From: JAHCIE01 sp034431435
GTDB lineage: Bacteria; Chloroflexota; Anaerolineae; Epilineales; JAHCIE01
DNA length: 64,000 nt
Reading direction: 5' to 3'
Assembly (NCBI GenBank): GCA_034431435.1
Contig: DAOUDG010000065.1
Coordinates: 19,246-83,245 of the forward strand
The notes beneath the pieces are model-generated. The model did no database searches. It was given only the letters and a program-made list of their open reading frames with translations, and was not told the DNA's origin. Positions within the stretch are counted from its first letter, which is position 1. The number at the start of each line of letters is the position of its first letter. The position numbers and the translations under genes were made by a program. Below are positions 1 through 7,859 of the stretch, in pieces.

Positions 1-1
1 T

Positions 2-109
2 AAGACGCGCTTCGAGCAGCAGCGACACGGTCCCGGCATCACCGAGGCGCTGACCGCGCCGGCCGAGCCAGACGAAGAAGATTTCGCCCCGCCAGCCGAG
101 CCGCGCTAA
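2..109 (+). CDS. C-terminal end of an unidentified protein (partial)
   Basis: Only the last 35 codons lie in the window. The frame is open from base 2 to a TAA at 107-109 and ends in an acidic, proline-rich tail (EPDEEDFAPPAEPR). The tail resembles disordered C-termini of other proteins here but gives no family assignment. A perfect hairpin follows 17 bases downstream and probably ends the transcript. The function cannot be stated. Confidence 0.55.
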   Translation, partial: KTRFEQQRHGPGITEALTAPAEPDEEDFAPPAEPR

Positions 110-126
110 CCTCAGACAATCATAAA

Positions 127-174
127 GGTTGGGAGCCTCAGCAGCCATGCAACGTCTGGCTGAGGCTCCCAACC
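127..174. terminator. Perfect 16-bp hairpin between convergent genes
   Basis: Arms 127-142 (GGTTGGGAGCCTCAGC) and 159-174 are exact reverse complements around a 16-nt loop. It lies between the convergent ends of the partial gene (109) and the methyltransferase (192), so it can serve both strands. There is no long T-tract on either side (CTATCATTTT on the plus strand). Confidence 0.6.
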
Positions 175-191
175 CTATCATTTTCCGGGCA

Positions 192-1022
192 TCAGCCCCG
201 GTCCTTCTCCCACCACAGCGCGGCCCCGAATCGCTCCCTGGGCGGCATCGTGAGCCTCCCGTCCTGCTCGACGAGCCGATCCGCCAGGGCCGCCCGCAAC
301 GCGGCGTCGCGCCTGGGGTCGGCCCGCAGCCCAAGCCGCTCGCGGTAGGCAACCACGGCCGCATCCAGGTCGTCGAAGACGAGCATCGGCGTGACGGGTA
401 GCAGCGTCGCGTTCACGGGAATGCCAAGCTCGAAGATGACAGCCGCGGCGTCCAGGTAGGTCGGGCCATCGGGCACGCGCCAGCCGCGAAATTCCTCCCA
501 CAGGTTAGCCAGATGCCCAACCGGGTGCGTCAGGGGCAGATAGACAACCACAGCCTGACGCGCCGCGCGGTCCAACGCGGCCACGAAGGGGGCCAGGTCG
601 GCCACATCGTAGAGCACGTTGGCGCACAGCGCCACGTCGGCGCGAGGCAGGTTGCCCCCCGGCGGCGGCCAGCGCAGCGACAGGATGTCCAGGGTCACGC
701 TCCGCTCGCTCACCGCCTCGGCCAGCACAGCACGCATCCCGTCCGACGGCTCGGCGGCCGTCACACGCCAGTTGCGCTCGGCCAGGGGCAGCGCGAAGCG
801 CCCACCCCCCGCGCCGACATCGAGGAGCGTCGCCCCGTCCGCCCACCAGCGACTCAGGAAGACGACCAGGGGTTCTTCGCGCCCTTGCACGGCGCGGTTG
901 ATGGCGCGGAAGCGGTGGGCATGGGCGCGCCAGCCATCGCTGGTCGGGCTATCGGGGGCCTGTTCGGGCGGCGGCGCGGTCCACTGGATAAGCTGGTCGC
1001 GCCAGCGGTCGGCGGGGGACAT
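192..1022 (-). CDS. Class I SAM-dependent methyltransferase
   Basis: 276 residues with a Rossmann-type methyltransferase fold. Motif I is at residues about 66-74 (LLDVGAGGG), followed by the acidic end of strand 2 (AAEPS, Glu91) and a VLYDV segment that fits motif IV/post-I. The substrate is not evident; the family includes ubiquinone/tellurite-type small-molecule methyltransferases. It starts at ATG 1022 with a GAGG element four bases upstream. It is separated from the ABC transporter genes by a hairpin-bearing gap, so it may be the last gene of that transcript or be transcribed separately. Confidence 0.8.
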   Translation of the reverse strand: MSPADRWRDQLIQWTAPPPEQAPDSPTSDGWRAHAHRFRAINRAVQGREEPLVVFLSRWWADGATLLDVGAGGGRFALPLAERNWRVTAAEPSDGMRAVLAEAVSERSVTLDILSLRWPPPGGNLPRADVALCANVLYDVADLAPFVAALDRAARQAVVVYLPLTHPVGHLANLWEEFRGWRVPDGPTYLDAAAVIFELGIPVNATLLPVTPMLVFDDLDAAVVAYRERLGLRADPRRDAALRAALADRLVEQDGRLTMPPRERFGAALWWEKDRG

Positions 1023-1035
1023 TACGCCTCACGGC

Positions 1036-1069
1036 GGACCTGACGGGTTTTCAGCAACCTGTCAGGTCC
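1036..1069 (-). terminator. Palindromic hairpin downstream of livF
   Basis: Arms 1036-1049 (GGACCTGACGGGTT) and 1056-1069 pair over 14 bp with a single G-T wobble, loop TTCAGC. It lies 8 nt beyond the livF stop codon, so it is a likely terminator or 3' stabiliser. The CCTGACaGG/CCTGTCAGG core looks like a dispersed palindromic element. Confidence 0.55.
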
Positions 1070-1077
1070 ATGCTTCG

Positions 1078-1827
1078 TTATCCCAGATACGCCTTCTTCA
1101 CTCGCTCATCCGCAACCAACTCCGCCGCATCGCCGGAGAACGTAACGCGGCCGGCCTCCAGCACATAGCCACGGTCGGCGCTGCGTAGCGCCAGTGCGGC
1201 GTTCTGCTCGACCAACAGAATCGTCACGCCGTTGTCGTGCAGCTCGCGGATGATGTCGAAAATCTCGCGCACGATGAGCGGCGCCAGGCCCAGACTCGGC
1301 TCGTCGAGAAGTAGCAGGCGCGGGCGGCTCATCAGGGCGCGGGCGATGGCGAGCATCTGCTGCTCGCCGCCGCTGAGCGTCCCCGCCAGCTGGTAGCGGC
1401 GCTCGCCCAGGCGCGGGAAGCGGTGAAACATGCGGTCCACGTCGACGCGAATCGCGGCGCGGTCAGCGCGGCTGTACGCGCCGAGGAGCAGGTTGTCCAT
1501 GACCGTCTGGCGGGCCAGCATGCGGCGACCCTCCGGCGCGTGGGCAATGCCCAGGCGCACCACCTCGTCGGCGCGGCAGCGCAACAGGTCGCGGCCGTCG
1601 TAGGTGATTCGCCCGGCGCGGGGCGTCAGCAGGCGTGAGATGGCGCGCAGGGTGGTGCTCTTGCCCGCCCCGTTCGCGCCGATGAGCGTCACTACCTCGC
1701 CCTCGTAGACCTGGAGACTCACCTCGGCGAGGGCCTGGATACCGCCGTAATTGACGAACAGCCGCTCGATGGATAGCAGAGGGGAACGAGCCTGGACGTT
1801 GGGCGCGGCGGCCGTGGGCGCGGTCAT
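1078..1827 (-). CDS. livF: Branched-chain-type ABC transporter, ATPase LivF
   Basis: 249 residues. One of the two cytoplasmic ATPases of a branched-chain amino acid (or amide/urea) importer. Walker A is GANGAGKS at about residues 50-57, the signature is LSGGEQQ, and Walker B is LLLLDEP. The product ends VKKAYLG, typical of LivF. I chose ATG 1827 (MTAPTAAAP) rather than a longer reading because it forms a 4-base ATGA overlap with the livG stop, matching the livG/livM junction. Last gene of the livK-livH-livM-livG-livF operon. The substrate cannot be decided from the sequence. Confidence 0.9.
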   Translation of the reverse strand: MTAPTAAAPNVQARSPLLSIERLFVNYGGIQALAEVSLQVYEGEVVTLIGANGAGKSTTLRAISRLLTPRAGRITYDGRDLLRCRADEVVRLGIAHAPEGRRMLARQTVMDNLLLGAYSRADRAAIRVDVDRMFHRFPRLGERRYQLAGTLSGGEQQMLAIARALMSRPRLLLLDEPSLGLAPLIVREIFDIIRELHDNGVTILLVEQNAALALRSADRGYVLEAGRVTFSGDAAELVADERVKKAYLG

Positions 1828-2636
1828 TCCGGCTCTCCCAGGTAGGCCTCGATAACCGCCTCGTCGTTCTTGACCTGCGTCGGGTCGCCCAGGGCAATGA
1901 GGTGGCCGAAGTGCAGCACGGCGATCCGGTCGCACAGCCCCATCACCAGGGGCACCGAATGCTCGATGAGCAGGATAGTCAGGCCGAACCGGGTGCGCAG
2001 GTCGCGGATGAACGCACTCAGGTCGGCCTTCTCTGACGGGTTCATGCCCGCTGCCGGCTCATCCAGCAGCAAGACGCGGGGCTTGAGGGCCAGGGCGCGG
2101 GCAATCTCCAGGCGGCGCTGGTCACCGTAGGGGAAATGGCGCGCCTTCACCTCGGCGCGGTCGGCCAGCCCTACCAAAGTGAGCAGCTCCATGGCCCGCT
2201 GTCGGGTCTCGCGCTCCTCGCGCGGCGCGGGCGGCAGGTTGAACACACCTTGCAGCAGCCCGGCCTGGGTGTGGGCGAACTGGGGAATCATGACGTTCAT
2301 GCGCGCCGACAGGTCGCCGAACAGGCGAATGTTCTGGAAAGTGCGGCCGATGCCCCGCTGCGCGATCTGGTAGGGCTTGAGATGGGTGATATCCGCGCCG
2401 TCATACACCAGCTGCCCGCTCGTGGTTGGCGTCAGCCCCGTCATCAGGTTGAACAGGGTCGTCTTGCCCGCTCCATTGGGGCCGATGAGACCAAAGATCT
2501 CGCCGGGCTGGACGTCGAAGGACACATTGTTGACGGCCAGCAGGCCGCCAAACCGGCGCGTCATCGCCTGCGCCTGGAGTATGGGGCGCGCAGCGGTGTC
2601 CGCCGCAGACGCGGGCAGGGGCGCGGCGTGGCTCAT
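1824..2636 (-). CDS. livG: Branched-chain-type ABC transporter, ATPase LivG
   Basis: 270 residues. Second ATPase of the importer. Walker A GPNGAGKTT is at residues 52-60. The LivG-type signature region reads HFPYGDQRRLE instead of LSGGQ, and Walker B is LLLLDEPAAGMNP, a hallmark of LivG. Start ATG 2636 (MSHAAPLPA) overlaps the livM stop by four bases (ATGA), implying translational coupling. It is paralogous to the gene at 21348-22208. Confidence 0.92.
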   Translation of the reverse strand: MSHAAPLPASAADTAARPILQAQAMTRRFGGLLAVNNVSFDVQPGEIFGLIGPNGAGKTTLFNLMTGLTPTTSGQLVYDGADITHLKPYQIAQRGIGRTFQNIRLFGDLSARMNVMIPQFAHTQAGLLQGVFNLPPAPREERETRQRAMELLTLVGLADRAEVKARHFPYGDQRRLEIARALALKPRVLLLDEPAAGMNPSEKADLSAFIRDLRTRFGLTILLIEHSVPLVMGLCDRIAVLHFGHLIALGDPTQVKNDEAVIEAYLGEPE

Positions 2637-3592
2637 ACCGGGCTTTCCTTCGAGGGCGTCGGCTCGTGCCGCTCGCCGAAGCCGAGCCGCGCCAGTAGCT
2701 CTGGCGTGATAAGGCCGCGCGGGAAGAAGATCGCGCCCAGGGCGATGAGCAGGCCATAGAAGATGAGCCGCCCCTCGCGTAGAAATTGCGCCAGCCACGT
2801 CGGCAAGACGGGAATGGCGGCCAGGCCGCGCAAGGCCTCTGGCAGCGCGGTCAACACCATGGCCCCAACCACGGGGCCAAGCACGGTACGCGAGCCGCCA
2901 ATGAGCACGAAGGCCAGCAGGCTCACGCTACTATCGAAGGTTCCCTGCCGGGTATTCCAGGTGTTGAGGAAGTGCGCGCTGATGACGCCGACCAGGCCCG
3001 CCAGAATCGCGCCCGACGTGAAAGCCAGCACCTTGGCGTAGGTGGAGTTGACGCCCATCGCGTCGGCGGCCAGTTCGTCCTCGCGGATGGCAATCATGGC
3101 GCGCCCCACCCGCGTCCGTTCCAGGCGGTACACGAACAGCATCGCCAGCAGCAGCAAGGGCAGGGCCAGCCACACGTAGTCGCCCTGGGTCGCGAAGGGT
3201 TGCGGGATGCCAAAGATGCCCACCGCGCCGCCCGTAATCGCCAGATTGAGGGCAACCACCCGCAGAATCTCGACGAAGGCGATAGTCGCCAGGGCCAGAT
3301 AGATGCCGCGCAGCCGCAAGGCCGGGATCCCCACGACCAGGGCTAACACCGCCGTCACGACGACCGCCAGCCCCATCTCCAGAAAGACGAGGGGTAGGGG
3401 ATAGCTGCTATCCGCCGACGGGAAGACCTTCGTCGAGATGACGGCTGCAATGTAGCCGCCAACGGCGTAGAAGGCGGGACTGGCCAGGGACAGTTGACCC
3501 GCCAGCAGGGGCAGATACAGCGACAGGGCCAGCGTCGCGGCCAGCAGCATGGAGACGAACAGGAAGCCGTAGGTGTCGAAGAAGCCGTCCAT
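2633..3592 (-). CDS. livM: Branched-chain-type ABC transporter, permease LivM
   Basis: 319 residues, an integral inner-membrane permease with about eight to nine hydrophobic segments. It has the LivM/H inner-membrane component pattern, including the cytoplasmic coupling stretch GRAMIAIREDELAADAMG. It pairs with LivH to form the channel. It starts 5 nt after the livH stop codon and overlaps livG by four bases. The length is normal for LivM, unlike the 540-residue paralog encoded at 22220-23842. Confidence 0.92.
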   Translation of the reverse strand: MDGFFDTYGFLFVSMLLAATLALSLYLPLLAGQLSLASPAFYAVGGYIAAVISTKVFPSADSSYPLPLVFLEMGLAVVVTAVLALVVGIPALRLRGIYLALATIAFVEILRVVALNLAITGGAVGIFGIPQPFATQGDYVWLALPLLLLAMLFVYRLERTRVGRAMIAIREDELAADAMGVNSTYAKVLAFTSGAILAGLVGVISAHFLNTWNTRQGTFDSSVSLLAFVLIGGSRTVLGPVVGAMVLTALPEALRGLAAIPVLPTWLAQFLREGRLIFYGLLIALGAIFFPRGLITPELLARLGFGERHEPTPSKESPV

Positions 3593-3597
3593 AACGC

Positions 3598-4569
3598 CTA
3601 GACCTTCTCCACAGCCGGGCGGCCGAGCAACCCCTGCGGCCGCAGCAACAGGGTGATGAACAGGAGGCCAAAGGCGACGGCGTCCTTATAGGCGACATAC
3701 TGCGCCGGGACGAAGGCCTCGGCGAGGCCGAGGATCAGGCCGCCGACGACGGCGCCGGGCACGCTGCCCAGACCACCCAGCACCATCACCGCCAATCCCT
3801 TGAGGCCGAAGGAGATGCCAAAGTAGGGGCCAGTAATGCTGAAGCCGAGGCCAACCAGCGTGCCCGCGATCCCGGCCAGGAAGCCGCTCACGAAGAACGT
3901 GAACATGATGAGGCGGTCGGTGCTGATGCCCAGCAGGCTGGCCGTCGTCGGGTCTTCCGCCACGGCCTGCAGGGCCTTGCCCACTCTGGTGCGATTGATC
4001 AGCGCCCACAGCAAGGCCACCATCAGCATCGAGACCAGGAAGATGATGATCTGGATGGTCCGCACCGGGATCGGTGTGTCCGCCGTGCCGAAGTTGATGG
4101 CAGCGGGCAGCGCGCCGAGGGGATTCTGGTACGAGTAAATCTCCGCGCCAAAGAAGTACTGGACCAGGTTGACAATGACGACGGCCACACCGAGGCTGGA
4201 GACCAGGGCCAGCAGCGGATCCGCCCCTCGGTCGCGCAGCGGCTTGAAGAACAGCCGCTCAATCAGCACGCTGGTCAGCCCGGCCAGAATCGCGCTGACC
4301 AGCATGGCGACGACGAAGGGCAGGCTGAACGGCAGGGCGGGTTGTCCGAAGAGGGATGTAAACACGCGGTTGAGCAGGCCATTGGGGTTGATGGCCGAGC
4401 CGGTCAGCAGATAGGTGAAATACGCGCCCAGGGTGAAGACGGCGGCGTGGGCAAAGTTGATGATGCGCAGGATGGAGAAGACGAGGGTATAGCCCAGGGC
4501 GAACAGGGCGTAGACACTGCCAATAGCCAGGCCGTTGAGAACTTGCTGGGCGAACTGGGTAGGTGTCAT
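3598..4569 (-). CDS. livH: Branched-chain-type ABC transporter, permease LivH
   Basis: 323 residues, highly hydrophobic. The N-terminus VLNGLAIGSVYALFALGY is typical of LivH, and the coupling helix contains GKALQAVAEDP. Start ATG 4569 is the family start, but the bases upstream (CCAACCTTCAACCCTC) contain no Shine-Dalgarno sequence. A palindromic heptamer-type repeat abuts the start codon by 3 nt. The gene is probably expressed from the livK promoter through or past that hairpin. Confidence 0.92.
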   Translation of the reverse strand: MTPTQFAQQVLNGLAIGSVYALFALGYTLVFSILRIINFAHAAVFTLGAYFTYLLTGSAINPNGLLNRVFTSLFGQPALPFSLPFVVAMLVSAILAGLTSVLIERLFFKPLRDRGADPLLALVSSLGVAVVIVNLVQYFFGAEIYSYQNPLGALPAAINFGTADTPIPVRTIQIIIFLVSMLMVALLWALINRTRVGKALQAVAEDPTTASLLGISTDRLIMFTFFVSGFLAGIAGTLVGLGFSITGPYFGISFGLKGLAVMVLGGLGSVPGAVVGGLILGLAEAFVPAQYVAYKDAVAFGLLFITLLLRPQGLLGRPAVEKV

Positions 4570-4572
4570 GAG

Positions 4573-4648
4573 GGTTGAAGGTTGGAGGTCAAGAGCCAGC
4601 CAGGTTGAAGGCTACACCGCTGGCAGCCTTCAACCTGCCAACCTCCCA
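4573..4648 (-). repeat. Palindromic short-unit repeat between livK and livH (array A)
   Basis: Units GGTTGAA, GGTTGGA and GGTCAAG at 4573-4593 run with 7-base period. A perfect 13-bp hairpin follows (4601-4613 with 4625-4637, CAGGTTGAAGGCT arm), then CCAACCTCCC. It starts 8 nt after the livK stop and ends 3 nt before the livH start. It is less regular than the other arrays, since some units are spaced 8. It probably acts as a 3' stabiliser of livK mRNA or a partial terminator. Confidence 0.6.
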
Positions 4649-4656
4649 CTGTTCAG

Positions 4657-6021
4657 CTACTTGAGGAAGACGAAGCGGCCACTGTTGCCATCGGGGTCCA
4701 TCTTGATCTGGGCCGTGTAGAACGTCTGCTGATTGATTTCACCGCTCGGCGTGAAGCTAATCTTGCCGATGGGTGTGTCATACTGGCCCGCCAGCGCCTG
4801 GGTGTTCAGCGCCTTGCGCAGCGCAGCCAGGTCCATCCCATCCAGCTTCTGCTTCTTGTCCACCTCGCGCAGCGCCTCGATGAAGACCTGGGCGGCGGTG
4901 AAGGCCTGTGCGCTGAACTGGGGTGGGTCCTTCTGCTGCTTGGCCTTGTAGGCGGCGCGGAAGGCGTCGTTGATGGGGCTGCTGTACTCAGGGCTGTACG
5001 CCTGGGCGACGAACACGCCATCACACTGGGCCTTGCACACCGGGAACAGGTTGGGCGTATTCAGGCCATTGCCGCCGACGATAGCGCCCTTGAAGCCCAG
5101 CTCGCGCAGCTGCTTGATCAGGTTGCCCGCGTCAGCGGCCAGGCCAGAGATCACGATGATGTCCGGCTTGGCGGCCAGCAGGTTCGTCACCTGGGTCGTA
5201 AAGTCGGTGTCAGTAGTCTGATGCTGCTGGACCGTCGCCAGTTCCAGGCCCATGTCCTTGAGGGTCTGCTGGAAGACCTCGGTCTCCGACTTACTGAAAG
5301 CGTCGTTCTGGGCGAAGATGACGGCGGCGCGCTTGGCGTTGGGGTTGGCGGCCAGGGCGGCCTTGATGGCGTTGGGCGCGACGGCGTTGACCGGCGCGGA
5401 CACACGAGCGACAAAGTCGCCAATCTCCGGGATACCCTTCGCGGTATTGGAGGGCGCCATGACCGGCACGCCCGCCTTATCGGCGATAGGGTCGGCGGCG
5501 AAGGCTTGCTGCGAGAGGGTCGGGCCGATGATACCGACGACCTTGTCGTTGTTCATCAGGTTTTGGAAGGCGTTGATGGCCCCCGCCTCGTCGCCGCTGG
5601 TATCCTGGAACACCATCTTGACGGGACGGCCGTTGATGCCGCCGCGTTCATTGAAAAAGGCCTCAGCGATCTGCGCGCCAAGCACCTGCTCCTGTCCGAA
5701 CAAAGCCACATTGCTCGTCTGAGCCACACCAACGCCGATCTTGACCGGCTCGCCCGACACGGCGGCCTTCGGCACGTCAGTCGCCTTCGGGGCGGCGGCG
5801 GCGGCTACGGTCGGCGCCGCCTGCTGCACGGCCGCGACCACGGTGGGCGCGACCGCCTTCACCTCGGCCGCCACCGTCGGGGCGGCCGCCTTGACCGCAG
5901 CGGCGACGGTCGGGGCGACTTCGGCCGCCTTCTGCGCGGCGGGCGCAGCCTGCCCACTACAGGCGCTGAGCGCCACCGCCAGGGCCACGAGTAATGTGGC
6001 CCACAGAGTCCACTTGCGCAT
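4657..6021 (-). CDS. livK: Branched-chain-type ABC substrate-binding lipoprotein
   Basis: 454 residues. Periplasmic-type binding protein (Peripla_BP_6 family) of the adjacent importer, anchored as a lipoprotein: signal peptide ending LVALAVALSAC, with Cys at about residue 21. A linker of about 60 residues follows, made of 11-residue repeats (APTVAAAVKAA, APTVAAEVKAV, APTVVAAVQQA). The two-lobe binding domain then begins at VKIGVGVAQT. I chose ATG 6021 because AAGGAGGAGAG lies just upstream. A hairpin repeat separates it from livH, as is usual where the binding protein must be made in excess. Confidence 0.92.
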   Translation of the reverse strand: MRKWTLWATLLVALAVALSACSGQAAPAAQKAAEVAPTVAAAVKAAAPTVAAEVKAVAPTVVAAVQQAAPTVAAAAAPKATDVPKAAVSGEPVKIGVGVAQTSNVALFGQEQVLGAQIAEAFFNERGGINGRPVKMVFQDTSGDEAGAINAFQNLMNNDKVVGIIGPTLSQQAFAADPIADKAGVPVMAPSNTAKGIPEIGDFVARVSAPVNAVAPNAIKAALAANPNAKRAAVIFAQNDAFSKSETEVFQQTLKDMGLELATVQQHQTTDTDFTTQVTNLLAAKPDIIVISGLAADAGNLIKQLRELGFKGAIVGGNGLNTPNLFPVCKAQCDGVFVAQAYSPEYSSPINDAFRAAYKAKQQKDPPQFSAQAFTAAQVFIEALREVDKKQKLDGMDLAALRKALNTQALAGQYDTPIGKISFTPSGEINQQTFYTAQIKMDPDGNSGRFVFLK

Positions 6022-6122
6022 CTCTCTCCTCCTTGTGCGTTTCCTCATGGGTCGGGGACGGGCAGCAAAGGTGTGGGCGTGGCGCGCTATCCCCACAGCA
6101 TCCCAGGCGCAGGCATGTCGTG

Positions 6123-6151
6123 AGGATAGCATAGCTGGCCCTGACAGGCAA
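6123..6151 (-). promoter_or_regulatory. Predicted sigma-70 promoter of the first liv operon
   Basis: On the minus strand, -35 TTGCCT (6146-6151), a 17-nt spacer and -10 TATCCT (6123-6128) preceded by TGC (extended -10). It lies about 100 nt upstream of the livK start. Confidence 0.45.
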
Positions 6152-6181
6152 GCCCACGCGCGCTAACAGAATACGCTGCTG

Positions 6182-6997
6182 TCAGCCCGCGCCTCCCCGT
6201 GGTGGAGGTGGCTGGCACTGGGGGCAAAAGTGAGTCCCGCGCTGGCCGACGAGGATGCGCTCGACTGGCGTGCCACACGTGGGGCATGGCTGACCGTGGC
6301 GATGAAACACCCGCAGGGCGTCCTGGTTCGTCCCCTGGCTGTAGGCCCAATCGAGCTGGGTGCCGCGATTGGCGATGCCCTGGCGCAGCACGGCGCGGAT
6401 GGCGTCGTACAGGCGCACCTGCTCGTCAGGCGTGAGGGTGTCGGCGAGGCGTAGCGGATGCAGCCGGGCGCGGTGCAGCGCCTCGTCGGCGTAGATATTG
6501 CCCACACCCGCCACGAAGGTCTGGTCCAGCAGGAGGGATTTGAGCCGGCCGCGCCGCCCCGCCAGCCGCGCCGCGAACGCCTGGGGCGTGAAATCGTCGC
6601 CCAGCGGCTCCGGCCCCAGCGCGCCTGTCACCTGGGCCGGATCCGCCACCAGGTACACCCGCCCAAACTTGCGCGGGTCGTGGAAACGCAACTCCTCGCC
6701 CGCGTCGAGGTCGAAGACGACACGGGCGTGGGGGTCGGGCGGCGCGCTGGCCGGCGCGACCACCAACTCGCCGGTCATCTTGAGATGGACCAACAGCACG
6801 TCGTCGGACAGGGTGAGGACGATGTACTTGCCACGCCGCGCCACGTCCATCACCACCTGGCCCGCGATGCGCGGCCCCAACAGGTCGGGGCCGGTCGGCA
6901 CGCTGCGCGGCCACAGCGCCCGCGCGCCCAGGAAGCGGCGGCCAATCAGTGGCCGCAAGCCGCGCGCATAGGTTTCGACTTCCGGTAGTTCGGGCAT
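6182..6997 (-). CDS. mutM: Formamidopyrimidine-DNA glycosylase (Fpg/MutM)
   Basis: 271 residues, the usual length. It removes oxidised purines such as 8-oxoguanine by base excision with beta/delta-lyase activity. The mature N-terminus PELPEVETYARGL carries catalytic Pro2 and Glu3. The conserved Lys lies in HLKMTGEL. The DNA-binding PTQ-like segment and helix-two-turn-helix (GVGNIYADEAL) are present. The C-terminal zinc finger has four cysteines (CPTC-x16-CPQC). Start ATG 6997 is fixed by the catalytic proline. Divergent from the DUF6062 gene. Confidence 0.96.
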   Translation of the reverse strand: MPELPEVETYARGLRPLIGRRFLGARALWPRSVPTGPDLLGPRIAGQVVMDVARRGKYIVLTLSDDVLLVHLKMTGELVVAPASAPPDPHARVVFDLDAGEELRFHDPRKFGRVYLVADPAQVTGALGPEPLGDDFTPQAFAARLAGRRGRLKSLLLDQTFVAGVGNIYADEALHRARLHPLRLADTLTPDEQVRLYDAIRAVLRQGIANRGTQLDWAYSQGTNQDALRVFHRHGQPCPTCGTPVERILVGQRGTHFCPQCQPPPPRGGAG

Positions 6998-7039
6998 AGC
7001 CTGTGTCCCGTCCAGGTATTGACATGCGCGTGGACCCGC

Positions 7040-7067
7040 TTGACGCGCAACGTTGGCCGCCCATAAT
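7040..7067 (+). promoter_or_regulatory. Predicted promoter of the DUF6062 gene
   Basis: -35 TTGACG (7040-7045), a 16-nt spacer and -10 CATAAT (7062-7067). The expected start of transcription is just before the Shine-Dalgarno AAGGAGG at 7077-7083, so the leader would be very short. Confidence 0.4.
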
Positions 7068-7088
7068 GGTACACTGAAGGAGGCCCGC

Positions 7089-7826
7089 ATGCCAGACGCC
7101 CCTAGCCAGCATACCAGCTACTTCGAGGTGCGCGACGCCTTCGGGCGCGGCGGCTGCCCGCTGTGCAGCCTGGCCGCCGCGGCCGCCGACCGCTACCTGG
7201 AACGCCTGGTAGCCGACAGCGTGACCGACCCCGATACCCGCATCGACTTTGCCGCCGCCCACGGCCTGTGCAACCCCCACGCCTGGCAGCTGGTGGGCGG
7301 CGGCAGCGCGAGCAGCATCGCCATCCTGTACCGCAGCCTGCTCAATGACGCCATGCGCGCCCTCGAAGCCGGTGAGGCGGCGCGGGGCGAAACGTCGGGG
7401 CTGGGCTGGCTCTGGCGCGGCCTGACTACCCAGGCTGCTGCGTCGATCTCGGCCCGCGAGCTAAGTCCCAGCCGCACCTGCCCGGCCTGTCGCGCCCGCG
7501 ACGAGCGGGCGGCGATGATGGGCGGCGTCCTCCTTGACCACCTGGCGAACACCGACCTGGCCGATGCATACCGCGCTTCCGACGGCCTGTGCCTACCTCA
7601 CCTGCGGCTGGCTCTGGGGCGCACGCCCAACGCCGACGCCCGCACCCGGCTGGTCGCGTTGCAGCTGGACGTCTGGCGGCGACTCGACGGTGAACTGGCG
7701 GAGCTGATTCGCAAGTTCGACTACCGCTTTGCGCGTGAGCCTGTCGGGGCGGAGGCCGATGCCTGGCTGCGCGCCGTCGCCGCCCTGGCAGGGCGCGAGG
7801 GTTATGGCGCGCCCTTGTCTACGTAG
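7089..7826 (+). CDS. DUF6062 family protein
   Basis: 245 residues, cytoplasmic by appearance. It matches my recollection of the DUF6062 family: an N-terminal CPLC pair (Cys23, Cys26), a GLCNPHAW segment, a second CPAC pair and a final GLCLPHLRLAL segment. The paired Cys/His elements suggest bound metal or redox cysteines, but no function is established. I chose ATG 7089 because AAGGAGG lies 5 nt upstream; an in-frame ATG at 7053 overlaps the promoter. It is flanked by convergent and divergent genes, so it is monocistronic. Confidence 0.75.
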   Translation: MPDAPSQHTSYFEVRDAFGRGGCPLCSLAAAAADRYLERLVADSVTDPDTRIDFAAAHGLCNPHAWQLVGGGSASSIAILYRSLLNDAMRALEAGEAARGETSGLGWLWRGLTTQAAASISARELSPSRTCPACRARDERAAMMGGVLLDHLANTDLADAYRASDGLCLPHLRLALGRTPNADARTRLVALQLDVWRRLDGELAELIRKFDYRFAREPVGAEADAWLRAVAALAGREGYGAPLST

Positions 7827-7859
7827 CCCTCAAGCTGCCGCACTCCAGGCAGAGCCGGC

